The notes under the pieces were generated by a model, which was not told the origin of the DNA, did no database searches, and saw nothing but the letters and a program-made list of their open reading frames with translations. A stretch of 64,000 nucleotides of DNA from Streptomyces sp. NBC_00094 (GTDB lineage: Bacteria > Actinomycetota > Actinomycetes > Streptomycetales > Streptomycetaceae): positions 6,577,501 through 6,641,500 of the forward strand of contig NZ_JAPEMB010000001.1 in NCBI RefSeq assembly GCF_026343125.1, in the 5' to 3' direction. Shown piece after piece: positions 51,176 through 59,278 of this stretch; position 1 is the stretch's first letter; each line of letters begins with the position of its first letter. The position numbers and the translations under genes are program-made.

Positions 51176-51580
51176 ATGATGCCCGATGAGCTGCGGCGCG
51201 GCCGCTACGTGAGCCTGACCACCTTCCGGAAGAACGGCACGGGGGTCGCGACCCCGGTCTGGTACGCGGTGGAGGGCTCCGAGCTGTACGCGTGGACCCG
51301 CTCCGACTCCTGGAAGGTCAAGCGGCTCCGTAACGACCCGCGGGTCGAGGTCGCCGTCTGCGACGTGCGCGGCAACGTGGCCGAGGGCGCCGCGCGGTTC
51401 CCCGGTGAGGGCCGGCTGGTCGAGGGGGAGGAGCTGCGCCGGATTCGGGCCCTGCTCTCGCGCAAGTACACCTGGCAGTACTGGCTGACCGACGTACCGG
51501 CCATGATCGTCCGGCTCGGCAAGCGTCCGCACACCGGGATCGTGGTGCGCTTCGGGGAATCCGACGGCCGAGGCGCCTGA
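51176..51580 (+). CDS. PPOX-class F420-dependent oxidoreductase-like protein
   Basis: A 134-residue split-beta-barrel flavin/F420 protein: LTTFRKNGTGVATPVWYAV, LYAWTRSDSWKVKRLRNDPR and VAVCDVRGNV are typical of the PPOX-class family. It would act as a homodimer binding F420 or FMN. ATG 51176 or 51179; the difference is one residue. A terminator hairpin follows. Confidence 0.85.
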   Translation: MMPDELRRGRYVSLTTFRKNGTGVATPVWYAVEGSELYAWTRSDSWKVKRLRNDPRVEVAVCDVRGNVAEGAARFPGEGRLVEGEELRRIRALLSRKYTWQYWLTDVPAMIVRLGKRPHTGIVVRFGESDGRGA

Positions 51581-51588
51581 TCGAAAAC

Positions 51589-51622
51589 GGACCGTAGTCG
51601 TCCCGTAACACGACTGCGGTCC
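51589..51622 (+). terminator. Terminator hairpin behind the PPOX-class gene
   Basis: GGACCGTAGTCGT (51589-51601) pairs with ACGACTGCGGTCC (51610-51622), 13 bp with one G-T wobble and an 8-nt loop, 9 nt after the stop codon. Confidence 0.75.
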
Positions 51623-51674
51623 AATACCCGCGGACCGGAAGGTTCCAGTCGACGGCGGGGCAGGTGCTTAGCGC

Positions 51675-52964
51675 ATGACGGTGTATCAACTTCCGGTGGA
51701 AGTGGCCGCGTTCACGAGCTGGCTGGCGGAGTTGGCGAGCCGCCTCCGGCCGGGGGCCGGCTGGTACGGGGTCTTCGTCGAACGCGATCCCGAGGGGATG
51801 CGGGCCTGTTTCGACGGTACGGAGATCCTGCCCTGGGACGTCGTCGAGTCGCTGCTCCAGGACGCGGGGGAGCCCGTCGACGGGCCCCTCGTCGCCCGGG
51901 CCGGCGAGCTGTACGCGGCGGCGGCCGCCGCGCACGACCGCCGCCCCGGCGGAGCCGCCGCGCTCGCCGAGCGCCGCGGCCTGATGGAACGCGAACGCCG
52001 GTACGCCGAGTACCGCGCCCGCGAGCTGGGGGAGCGGCTCCGGAGCGCCCCGGAGCCGGCGGAGAGGGCCGGCCTGGAGAACGACCTCGCCTGGACCCGC
52101 GACGACCACGCCAGGGCAGCCGCCCGCGTCACCGAACTGACCACCCGGCTGGCCCGCCTCACCCCGGCCTCGGCTCCGGAGGGCCGGACCGAGCCCCCCG
52201 TGCCGCCCCCGGCGCACCCCCAGCCCCAGGCACCCGCGCCCCCGAAGCGGCGGCCCCGGGGCGCTCGGTACGCCTGGCTGGAGGAGAGCGCCGAGGAGCA
52301 GGCGGCCGTGCCCGTCCTGCCGACCGGGGGAGCGGCGCCCCGGGGGGCCCGTTTCGGCGGTGGCGCCGACCCGGCCGCGGCGAGCGGCGAGGCCGGGGCG
52401 CGTGGCGGTACGGATCCCGGCGCCGACCCCGTGGAGGCCGCCCGCGCCGCCGCCAACGCGGTCTACGCCCTTCAGCGGTTGCGCGCCCAGGGTCGTAGCG
52501 GCGAGGCGCACGCCCTGCTCTGCGAGGCGCTCGGCGGTCCGCCGGCCCGGCTGCCCGCCCTCGCCGAGGCGCTCCATCGGGCCGGTCTCGGCGCCGACTG
52601 GTCCACCCTGCTCTGGGAGGCCGCCTCGCTGCCGCCCGCCAGGCTCGCCGCCGTCGCGGGGGCCCTCGCCGACGCCGGCCGGCCCGCCGACTGCGAGCAG
52701 CTGCTGCGCCAGGGCGTGGCCCGCCCCGTGGAGGAGCTCGCCGGGGCGTGCGCCGCCCTGCGGGCCGAGGACCACCACCGCGAGGCCCACGCCCTGCTCA
52801 CCGCCTTCGTCCGGGTCCGGGCCCCCGAGGAGGCCGCCCGCCTCGCGGGCGCGGACCCGCGCGGACTCGTCCCCCAACTCCTGGACGCGGCCCGCGCGGT
52901 CTCCCACTCCCGCGAGCGCGACCTGCTCCACGCCCTCCGCGTGGCGGGTCTCGCGGGAGCCTGA
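51675..52964 (+). CDS. Hypothetical protein with coiled coil and helical repeats
   Basis: A 429-residue Ala/Arg/Pro-rich protein, family not recognised beyond Streptomyces-type. An N-terminal domain (about 1-75, VYQLPVEVAAFTSWLAELAS, WYGVFVERDPEG) is followed by a charged coiled-coil stretch (about 95-165), a Pro-rich linker (165-255) and helical repeats at the C-terminus (ALLCEALGG, LAEALHRAGL, VAGALADAGR). ATG 51675. The design suggests a scaffold or assembly protein. The region behind it (52965-53192) holds no gene I can support. Confidence 0.72.
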   Translation: MTVYQLPVEVAAFTSWLAELASRLRPGAGWYGVFVERDPEGMRACFDGTEILPWDVVESLLQDAGEPVDGPLVARAGELYAAAAAAHDRRPGGAAALAERRGLMERERRYAEYRARELGERLRSAPEPAERAGLENDLAWTRDDHARAAARVTELTTRLARLTPASAPEGRTEPPVPPPAHPQPQAPAPPKRRPRGARYAWLEESAEEQAAVPVLPTGGAAPRGARFGGGADPAAASGEAGARGGTDPGADPVEAARAAANAVYALQRLRAQGRSGEAHALLCEALGGPPARLPALAEALHRAGLGADWSTLLWEAASLPPARLAAVAGALADAGRPADCEQLLRQGVARPVEELAGACAALRAEDHHREAHALLTAFVRVRAPEEAARLAGADPRGLVPQLLDAARAVSHSRERDLLHALRVAGLAGA

Positions 52965-53134
52965 CTCACGACGGCGAAGCGCTCTGGGGGTAGGGCTCGA
53001 AGGGACGTGTCATTCCATGCCTGTCCGTGTCGGTACGTGTCCGACGTGGACCACTCGGGTATGAAACATGATCGACGCCGCCGGTTCACGGCGGTGGTCT
53101 TGCTCCGGGGTGTGACGGGGCTTACGTTCTCCTC

Positions 53135-53159
53135 CTACGCCCCGCGTCTACGGGCGTAG
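53135..53159. promoter_or_regulatory. Inverted repeat upstream of the pyrimidine/hydantoin operon
   Basis: CTACGCCC (53135-53142) and GGGCGTAG (53152-53159) form a perfect 8-bp inverted repeat with a 9-nt centre, 33 nt before the beta-ureidopropionase start. It could be an operator or a leader hairpin. Confidence 0.4.
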
Positions 53160-53192
53160 AGGCTCTCTGACGCCGTGCCGAAGGAGCAGCTC

Positions 53193-54035
53193 ATGACCGA
53201 CGTCGTACGCGCCGCGCTCGTCCAGGCGACCTGGACGGGCGACACCGAATCCATGATCGCCAAACACGAGGAGCACGCCCGGGAGGCCGCCCGGCAGGGC
53301 GCGAAGGTGATCGGGTTCCAGGAGGTGTTCAACGCCCCCTACTTCTGTCAGGTCCAGGAGCCCGAGCACTACCGATGGGCCGAACCCGTCCCCGAGGGCC
53401 CCACCGTCCGGCGGATGCGGGACCTCGCCCGGGAGACCGGGATGGTGATCGTCGTTCCCGTCTTCGAGGTCGAGGGCGAGGGCTTCTACTACAACACCGC
53501 CGCCGTCATCGACGCCGACGGCACCTACCTCGGCAAGTACCGCAAGCACCACATCCCGCAGGTCAAGGGATTCTGGGAGAAGTACTACTTCCGCCCGGGC
53601 AACGCCGGCTGGCCGGTCTTCGACACCGCCGTCGGCAGGGTCGGCGTCTACATCTGCTACGACCGCCACTTCCCCGAAGGGTGGCGCCAACTCGGCCTGA
53701 ACGGCGCTCAGTTGGTCTACAACCCGTCCGCCACCTCACGCGGTCTCTCCTCCTACCTGTGGCAGCTGGAGCAGCCGGCCGCCGCTGTCGCCAACGAGTA
53801 CTTCGTCGCCGCGATCAACCGCGTCGGCCAGGAGGAGTACGGCGACAACGACTTCTACGGCACCAGCTACTTCGTCGACCCGCGCGGCCAGTTCGTCGGC
53901 GAGGTCGCCTCCGACAAGAGCGAGGAACTCGTCGTCCGGGACCTCGACTTCGGCCTCATCGAGCAGGTGCGGCAGCAGTGGGCCTTCTACCGGGACCGCC
54001 GTCCCGACGCGTACGACGGGCTGGTGCAGCCGTGA
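53193..54035 (+). CDS. Beta-ureidopropionase (nitrilase superfamily)
   Basis: A 280-residue amidohydrolase predicted to cleave N-carbamoyl-beta-alanine to beta-alanine, CO2 and ammonia. The nitrilase triad is visible: Glu44 (GFQEVFNAPYFC), Lys118 (KYRKHHIPQV) and Cys155 (VYICYDRHFPEG). ATG 53193 has AAGGAG at ideal spacing; the GTG at 53175 is rejected. First gene of a four-gene operon; it overlaps the aminotransferase by 4 nt. D-carbamoylase activity on hydantoin-derived amino acids is an alternative. Confidence 0.89.
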   Translation: MTDVVRAALVQATWTGDTESMIAKHEEHAREAARQGAKVIGFQEVFNAPYFCQVQEPEHYRWAEPVPEGPTVRRMRDLARETGMVIVVPVFEVEGEGFYYNTAAVIDADGTYLGKYRKHHIPQVKGFWEKYYFRPGNAGWPVFDTAVGRVGVYICYDRHFPEGWRQLGLNGAQLVYNPSATSRGLSSYLWQLEQPAAAVANEYFVAAINRVGQEEYGDNDFYGTSYFVDPRGQFVGEVASDKSEELVVRDLDFGLIEQVRQQWAFYRDRRPDAYDGLVQP

Positions 54036-55312
54036 GCAGCCTGTACGACCGCCACAAGGCCGTCATCCCCGACTGGGTCGCCCTCTACTACCGCGACCCC
54101 ATCGAGATCACCCACGGCGAGGGCCGCCACGTCTGGGACGCCGAGGGGCGCAGGTACCTCGACTTCTTCGGCGGCATCCTCACCACCATGACCGCGCACG
54201 CCCTGCCCGAGGTCACCAAGGCCGTCGCCGAGCAGGCCGGACGGATCATCCACTCCTCGACGCTCTACCTCAACCGGCCCATGGTGGAGCTCGCCGAGCG
54301 GATCGCCGGCCTCTCCGGCATCCCCGACGCCCGGGTCTTCTTCACCACCTCCGGCACCGAGGCCAACGACACGGCCCTGCTCCTGGCCACCGCGTACCGC
54401 CGCTCGAACCAGATCCTGGCGATGCGCAACAGCTACCACGGCCGCTCCTTCTCCACCGTCGGCATCACCGGCAACCGCGCCTGGTCGCCGACGAGCCTCT
54501 CCCCGCTCCAGACGCTGTACGTCCACGGAGGCGTCCGCAACCGCGGCCCCTACGCCCAGTACACCGACGAGCGGTTCATCGAGGCCTGCGTCGCCGATCT
54601 CGAAGACCTCCTCGGCCACACCCGGGACGTCGCCGCCCTCATCGCCGAGCCCGTCCAGGGCGTCGGAGGCTTCACCTCCCCGCCCGACGGCCTGTACGCC
54701 GCGTTCCGCCGTGTCCTCGACCGGCACGGCATCCTCTGGATCGCCGACGAGGTCCAGACCGGCTGGGGCCGTACGGGCGACCACTTCTGGGGCTGGCAGG
54801 CCCACGGTCAGGCCGGTCCGCCCGACATCCTCACCTTCGCGAAGGGCATCGGGAACGGCATGTCCATCGGCGGGGTCGTCGCCCGCGCCGAGATCATGAA
54901 CTGCGTCGACGCCAACTCCATCTCCACCTTCGGCGGTTCACCGATCACGATGGCCGCGGGCCTCGCCAACCTCGCGTACCTCCTGGAGCACGACCTGCAG
55001 GGCAACGCCCGCCGCGTCGGCGGCCTCCTCATCGAACGCGTGCGGGCCGCCGCGGCCGGTGTCGACGCCGTCCGGGAGGTACGGGGCCGCGGACTCATGA
55101 TCGGCATCGAACTCACCGAGCCGGGCACCGACCGCGCCAACCCGGAGGCGGCCTCCGCCGTCCTGGAGGCGGCCCGGCAGGGCGGCCTCCTCATCGGCAA
55201 GGGCGGCGGACACAACACCAGTGCCCTGCGCATCGCCCCGCCGCTCTCGCTCACCGTCGCCGAGGCCGAGGAAGGCGCCGCCCTCCTCGAAGAGGCGCTC
55301 GGAGCCCTGTAG
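54032..55312 (+). CDS. Class III aminotransferase (beta-alanine/omega-amino acid type)
   Basis: A 426-residue PLP enzyme. The cofactor lysine is Lys271 in TFAKGIGNGMS; GTEANDTALL, the YHGRSFSTVGITG loop, EPVQGVGGF and WIADEVQTGWGRTGD are typical of class III (AGXT2-like) enzymes. Starts at GTG 54032 overlapping the ureidopropionase stop. In this operon it most likely moves the amino group of beta-alanine or beta-aminoisobutyrate to pyruvate or 2-oxoglutarate; alanine-glyoxylate transfer is the usual annotation alternative. Confidence 0.88.
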   Translation: MSSLYDRHKAVIPDWVALYYRDPIEITHGEGRHVWDAEGRRYLDFFGGILTTMTAHALPEVTKAVAEQAGRIIHSSTLYLNRPMVELAERIAGLSGIPDARVFFTTSGTEANDTALLLATAYRRSNQILAMRNSYHGRSFSTVGITGNRAWSPTSLSPLQTLYVHGGVRNRGPYAQYTDERFIEACVADLEDLLGHTRDVAALIAEPVQGVGGFTSPPDGLYAAFRRVLDRHGILWIADEVQTGWGRTGDHFWGWQAHGQAGPPDILTFAKGIGNGMSIGGVVARAEIMNCVDANSISTFGGSPITMAAGLANLAYLLEHDLQGNARRVGGLLIERVRAAAAGVDAVREVRGRGLMIGIELTEPGTDRANPEAASAVLEAARQGGLLIGKGGGHNTSALRIAPPLSLTVAEAEEGAALLEEALGAL

Positions 55313-55340
55313 TCGACCCCTTCTCACGCAGGAGTGTCCC

Positions 55341-55446
55341 GTGAGCACCCGTACCCCCATCCGGCGCGGCCCCGTCGCCACCGCGGCCGACGCCCCCACC
55401 CACGGGGAACCGCCCTTCGGCGGCACCGCCCCCTCCGATACGGGCA
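55341..55446 (+). pseudogene. Decayed 5' fragment of a dihydropyrimidinase gene
   Basis: GTG 55341 has a good ribosome-binding site (AGGAGTG) and begins STRTPIRRGPVATAAD, which lines up with the start of the intact gene 197 nt downstream (TRTLITGGLVITAAD). After a jump it reads THGEPPFGGTAPSDTG, which lines up with THMELPFGGTFASDTFETG at residues 62-80 of the same enzyme. So a 5' end with about 45 codons deleted seems to remain here, with proline substitutions. The frame then runs into the CCCTGC repeat and ends. Confidence 0.6.
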
Positions 55447-55449
55447 TGG

Positions 55450-55493
55450 CCCCTGCCCCTGCCCCTGCCCCTGCCCTTGCCCCTGCCCCTGCC
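55450..55493. repeat. Hexanucleotide repeat (CCCTGC)n
   Basis: About seven consecutive CCCTGC units, one with a T replacing C (CCTTGC), between the decayed fragment and the intact dihydropyrimidinase gene. The array may mark the break point of the rearrangement. Confidence 0.85.
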
Positions 55494-55537
55494 GGTGGTC
55501 GCGTGGTCGGCGATCGGCGTGAAGGGAACTCCGGGAA

Positions 55538-56929
55538 ATGACCAGGACTCTGATTACCGGCGGGCTCGTGATCACGGCCGCCGACGAGATCCACGCGGAC
55601 GTACTGATCGAGCATGGCCGGGTGGTGGCGTTGGCGGCGCCGGGAAGCCAGCAGTGGACGGCCGACCGGGTGATCGACGCGTCGCAGAAGTACGTGATCC
55701 CGGGCGGCGTCGACGCGCACACGCACATGGAGTTGCCGTTCGGCGGCACGTTCGCGTCGGACACGTTCGAGACGGGGACGCGGGCCGCGGCGTGGGGCGG
55801 GACGACGACGATCGTCGATTTCGCGGTGCAGTCGAGGGGGGAGTCGCTGCAAGCCGGGCTGAACACCTGGCATGAGAAGGCGGACGGGAAATGTGCGATC
55901 GACTACGCCTTCCACATGATCATGTCGGACGTGAACGAGTCGACGCTGAGGGAGATGCCGAAGCTCATCGAGCACGGCGTTTCCTCGTTCAAGCTGTTCA
56001 TGGCGTATCCGGGGGTCTTCTATTCGGATGACGGGCAGATCCTGCGGGCGATGCAGGTGGCCGGTGATACGGGCGGACTGATCATGATGCACGCGGAGAA
56101 CGGCATCGCGATCGACGTCCTCGTCGAGCAGGCCCTGGCCCGCGGCGAGACCGACCCCCGCTATCACGGGGAGGTCCGCAAGGCCCTCCTCGAAGCGGAG
56201 GCGACCCACCGGGCCATCCAGCTCGCCCGGGTGGCCGGGGCTCCCCTGTACGTCGTGCACGTATCGGCGGAGGAGGCGGTCGCGGAGTTGGCGGCGGCCC
56301 GGGACAAGGGCCTCCCGGTCTTCGGGGAGACCTGCCCGCAGTACCTGTTCCTGTCGACGGACAACCTCGCGGAGCCGGACTTCCAAGGCGCCAAGTACGT
56401 CTGCTCCACCCCGCTCCGGCCGAAGGAGCATCAGGCGGCGCTGTGGCGGGGGCTGCGGACGAACGACCTCCAGGTCGTCTCGACCGACCACTGCCCGTTC
56501 TGCTTCGTCGGTCAGAAGGAGCTGGGCCGGGGCGACTTCTCGAAGATCCCGAACGGCCTTCCGGGCGTCGAGAACCGTATGGACCTGCTCCACCAGGCCG
56601 TCGTCGAAGGACACATCTCGCGCCGCCGCTGGATCGAGATCGCCTGCGCGAGCCCGGCCCGGATGTTCGGCCTCTACCCGCAGAAGGGCACGATCGCGCC
56701 GGGTGCCGACGCGGACATCGTCATCTACGACCCGCACGTCGCCCAGACCCTGTCCGCCGAGACCCACCACATGAACGTCGACTACTCGGCGTACGAGGGG
56801 AAGACGGTCACCGGTCAGGTCGAGACCGTCCTCTCACGGGGCGAGGTCGTCATCGACCAGCGCACGTACGTGGGCCACGCAGGCCACGGCACGTTCGTGC
56901 CGCGCTCCACCTGTCAGTACCTGACCTAG
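55538..56929 (+). CDS. hydA: Dihydropyrimidinase / D-hydantoinase
   Basis: A 463-residue cyclic amidohydrolase that opens dihydrouracil, dihydrothymine or 5-substituted hydantoins. The binuclear metal site is intact: HTHMELPFGG (His61, His63), carboxylatable Lys152 in SFKLFMAYPG, MMHAENG, YVVHVSAEEAV and the catalytic Asp in VVSTDHCPF. ATG 55538. The first ~550-800 nt use more GCG, TCG and TTG codons than the rest and the neighbouring genes, hinting at a mosaic origin. It works between a reductase step and the ureidopropionase. Confidence 0.92.
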   Translation: MTRTLITGGLVITAADEIHADVLIEHGRVVALAAPGSQQWTADRVIDASQKYVIPGGVDAHTHMELPFGGTFASDTFETGTRAAAWGGTTTIVDFAVQSRGESLQAGLNTWHEKADGKCAIDYAFHMIMSDVNESTLREMPKLIEHGVSSFKLFMAYPGVFYSDDGQILRAMQVAGDTGGLIMMHAENGIAIDVLVEQALARGETDPRYHGEVRKALLEAEATHRAIQLARVAGAPLYVVHVSAEEAVAELAAARDKGLPVFGETCPQYLFLSTDNLAEPDFQGAKYVCSTPLRPKEHQAALWRGLRTNDLQVVSTDHCPFCFVGQKELGRGDFSKIPNGLPGVENRMDLLHQAVVEGHISRRRWIEIACASPARMFGLYPQKGTIAPGADADIVIYDPHVAQTLSAETHHMNVDYSAYEGKTVTGQVETVLSRGEVVIDQRTYVGHAGHGTFVPRSTCQYLT

Positions 56930-56939
56930 GAGAACGACG

Positions 56940-57938
56940 TTGGACTTCGGACTCGTCCTGCAGACCGACCCGCCCGCCTCGCAGGTCGTCGGGCTGATGC
57001 GCCGGGCGGAGCGCAACGGCTTCCGCTACGGCTGGACCTTCGACTCCGCCGTGCTGTGGCAGGAACCGTTCGTCATCTACAGCCAGATCCTCGCCAACAC
57101 CACCAAGCTGCACGTGGGCACGATGGTGACGAACCCCGGCACCCGCACGTGGGAGGTCACCGCCTCCACCTTCGCCACCCTGAACGACATGTACGGCAAC
57201 CGGACCGTCTGCGGCATCGGCCGCGGCGACTCCGCCATGCGCGTCGCCGGCCGCAAGCCGAACACCCTGGCCCGGCTCGGCGAGGCCATCGAGGTCATCC
57301 GCGACCTGGCGGAGGGCCGCGAGGCGACGGTCGACGGCAACCCGATCCGCATCCCGTGGATCAAGGAGGGCAAGCTGCCCGTCTGGATGGCGGCGTACGG
57401 GCCCAAGGCCCTCGCCCTCGCCGGGCAGAAGGCCGACGGCTTCATCCTCCAGCTCGCCGACCCGTTCCTCACCGAGTGGATGGTCAAGGCGGTCCGCCAG
57501 GCCGCCACCGACGCCGGCCGCGATCCCGACGCCCTCACCATCTGCGTCGCCGCCCCGGCCTATGTGGGGGACGACCTGGCCCACGCCCGCGACCAGTGCC
57601 GCTGGTTCGGCGGCATGGTCGGCAACCACGTCGCCGACCTCGTATCCCGCTACGGCGAGCACTCCGGGATGGTCCCGGAGGAGCTCACCGCGTACATCAA
57701 GGACCGGCACGGCTACGACTACAGCCATCACGGCCGCGCCGACAACCCCGACACCACCTTCGTCCCCGACGAGATCGTCGACCGCTTCTGCCTCCTGGGC
57801 CCCGCAGAGGCCCACATCGAGAAGCTGCGCCACCTGAAGGACCTGGGCGTCGACCAGTTCGCCGTCTACAACATGCACGACAACCGCGAGGGCACCATCG
57901 ACGCGTACGGCTCCACGGTCATCCCGGCCCTCAGCTGA
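56940..57938 (+). CDS. LLM-class oxidoreductase (TIGR03842 / CPS_4043 type)
   Basis: A 332-residue luciferase-like TIM-barrel flavin/F420 oxidoreductase. It begins MDFGLVLQTDPPASQVVGLM with TTG 56940, 9 nt behind hydA and after AGGAG; the GIGRGDSAMRVAGRKPNTLA stretch and PVWMAAYGPKALALAGQKAD are typical of this sub-family, which tends to sit beside dihydropyrimidinase genes. It may carry out the reduction or oxidation linked to the pyrimidine or hydantoin substrate. F420 or FMN use cannot be decided by eye. Confidence 0.88.
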   Translation: MDFGLVLQTDPPASQVVGLMRRAERNGFRYGWTFDSAVLWQEPFVIYSQILANTTKLHVGTMVTNPGTRTWEVTASTFATLNDMYGNRTVCGIGRGDSAMRVAGRKPNTLARLGEAIEVIRDLAEGREATVDGNPIRIPWIKEGKLPVWMAAYGPKALALAGQKADGFILQLADPFLTEWMVKAVRQAATDAGRDPDALTICVAAPAYVGDDLAHARDQCRWFGGMVGNHVADLVSRYGEHSGMVPEELTAYIKDRHGYDYSHHGRADNPDTTFVPDEIVDRFCLLGPAEAHIEKLRHLKDLGVDQFAVYNMHDNREGTIDAYGSTVIPALS

Positions 57939-57969
57939 AGAAGGAGAAGAAGGAGGAGGAACGGCCGGC

Positions 57970-58608
57970 TCAGCCGCGCAGGCGCAGGGCGAGGGCGGCG
58001 AGCCAGGCGGCCGGGGTGAAGGGGGCTGGCGGCTGGACCTCCGCGCCGAGGGCCGCCAGGGCGAGGGCGAGCCCGTCCTCGTCGAGGGGCAGGGCCAGAA
58101 GGTCGTGCAGCTCTCCCGTCAGCTGGGCGACGAGCCCCGGGTCGGTGCTCTCCAAGTAGTCGTCGAGCGCGGCCTCGTGGTCGCCGAACTCGTCCGGCAT
58201 GTCCTGCGAGAACCAGCCGCCGAGCAGTTGCGCCAGCTCGGGGAAGCGGGCCCGCCATTCCCACGGCGTCGCGGGCGGGGCGAGCCGCGGCGCCTGTCCG
58301 GTCGTCAGGCTCTCGTCGAGCCGGTCGGCGAGGCCGGTGAGCCAGTCCCGGATCTCCTCGGGCGGCAGCCCCACGTCGGGCAGCGGGTAGTACTCGCCGA
58401 GCCGCTGCCGGAGTCGGCCGGGAGGGTTGTCCGCGTAGGCGCGCAGCTGTTCGGCGGCGACGGCGATCGCCCAGGGGCGGGTGCGCCAGGTGTGTCGCAG
58501 ATAGCCGGCCACCGCCTCGGGGGCGTGCGGACCGAGGCCGAGGTGGGCGCGGACGACCTGGTCGAGCTCGCCGTACTTGCGGTCGTGCTCGGTGGGGTTC
58601 AGGGTCAC
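57970..58608 (-). CDS. CdiI-type contact-dependent growth inhibition immunity protein
   Basis: A 212-residue acidic, helical protein. The C-terminal part (LAQLLGGWFSQDMPDEFGD, then AALDDYLESTDPGLVAQLT and GELHDLLALPLDEDGLALAL) matches the small CdiI immunity family, which binds and blocks toxin domains. GTG 58608; its start lies 8 nt behind the stop of the RNase A-like gene, so it is the last gene of the toxin transcript. Which toxin it neutralises is unknown: it sits beside a truncated RNase A-like module, a usual partner of this family. Confidence 0.78.
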   Translation of the reverse strand: MTLNPTEHDRKYGELDQVVRAHLGLGPHAPEAVAGYLRHTWRTRPWAIAVAAEQLRAYADNPPGRLRQRLGEYYPLPDVGLPPEEIRDWLTGLADRLDESLTTGQAPRLAPPATPWEWRARFPELAQLLGGWFSQDMPDEFGDHEAALDDYLESTDPGLVAQLTGELHDLLALPLDEDGLALALAALGAEVQPPAPFTPAAWLAALALRLRG

Positions 58609-58616
58609 GTGGGCCT

Positions 58617-58949
58617 CTACAGGACGACGGGCAGGCTGGAGTGGACGGTGAAGCCGTACGGGTCGGCCGCACCGGGCTCGGTGCGGTGCAGCACCACCCG
58701 GGCGGCTCGCACCGGAAGGGGTTCCTGGCCGGCCAGCATCATGCCGGTGGTCAGCACCGTTCCCACGGGTTCGGGCCGTGAGGGCCAGGCGGCCTGGATC
58801 ACGAGCCGCCGTCGGGTGGACTGGGCGAGCCAGCGGTGGATGACCTGTTCGTTGAGGGTGATCACCTGCTGGGTCACCCACTGGGCGGTCTCCCGGTCGG
58901 GGTAGGTGGCGGCCCGATCGGCCCGGGCCGGGGCGGGGCGTGTCGTCAT
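58617..58949 (-). CDS. Truncated RNase A-like (CdiA-CT) module, probably inactive
   Basis: A 110-residue protein whose TYPDRETAQWVTQQVITLN, IHRWLAQS and PVRAARVVLHR stretches match the bacterial RNase A-like CdiA C-terminal fold, as in the toxin at 60382-62343. It starts at the segment equivalent to toxin residue ~544, so the part carrying catalytic His and Arg is absent; at the C-terminus the toxin's VMTAYP reads VHSSLP, losing Thr and Tyr. ATG 58949 has GGAGGGG upstream and lies 1 nt behind the WXG100 stop. It may be a decoy, a regulator or a relic of a replaced toxin cassette. Confidence 0.7.
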   Translation of the reverse strand: MTTRPAPARADRAATYPDRETAQWVTQQVITLNEQVIHRWLAQSTRRRLVIQAAWPSRPEPVGTVLTTGMMLAGQEPLPVRAARVVLHRTEPGAADPYGFTVHSSLPVVL

Positions 58950-58950
58950 C

Positions 58951-59253
58951 TCAGGCCCCTCCCCAACCACGCAGGGTGGCCCGCTGGGCGGCGGAGTAGT
59001 TGGCGTGCCCGGTGGTCACGACGGCGTGCAGCCATGCCTGTGCCGCCTGGAGGTCCGCCATCTGGCGGTCCCAGCGGTCGAGTTCGTCCACGAACGCCTC
59101 CCGTGCCTCGCCCTTCCAGGCGAGGACGACCGGTTCCGTGCGCTCGTACAGCGCGGTCAGGCGCTCGCCGAGCGCGCGGAGGATGTCCTCCAGATCACCC
59201 GCGATCTCGCGCAGCGCGGCGATGTCCACGGTGATGGAGCCGTCGTCGCTCAT
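58951..59253 (-). CDS. WXG100-family (ESAT-6-like) protein
   Basis: A 100-residue protein of exactly typical size, made of two helices around the turn motif Trp46-Lys47-Gly48 (VVLAWKGEAREAFVDELDRW). WXG100 proteins are secreted by type VII systems, often as dimers that escort toxins. ATG 59253 with GGGGGGA upstream. It lies with a second, WXG-like protein in a toxin operon, so it probably helps export of the RNase effector. Confidence 0.85.
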   Translation of the reverse strand: MSDDGSITVDIAALREIAGDLEDILRALGERLTALYERTEPVVLAWKGEAREAFVDELDRWDRQMADLQAAQAWLHAVVTTGHANYSAAQRATLRGWGGA

Positions 59254-59278
59254 GATCCCCCCTGCCTTTCGATGTCGC

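Noticed and set aside
53175..53192. Upstream GTG start for beta-ureidopropionase
   Set aside because: The AAGGAG ribosome-binding site lies between this GTG and ATG 53193, so the later start is preferred.
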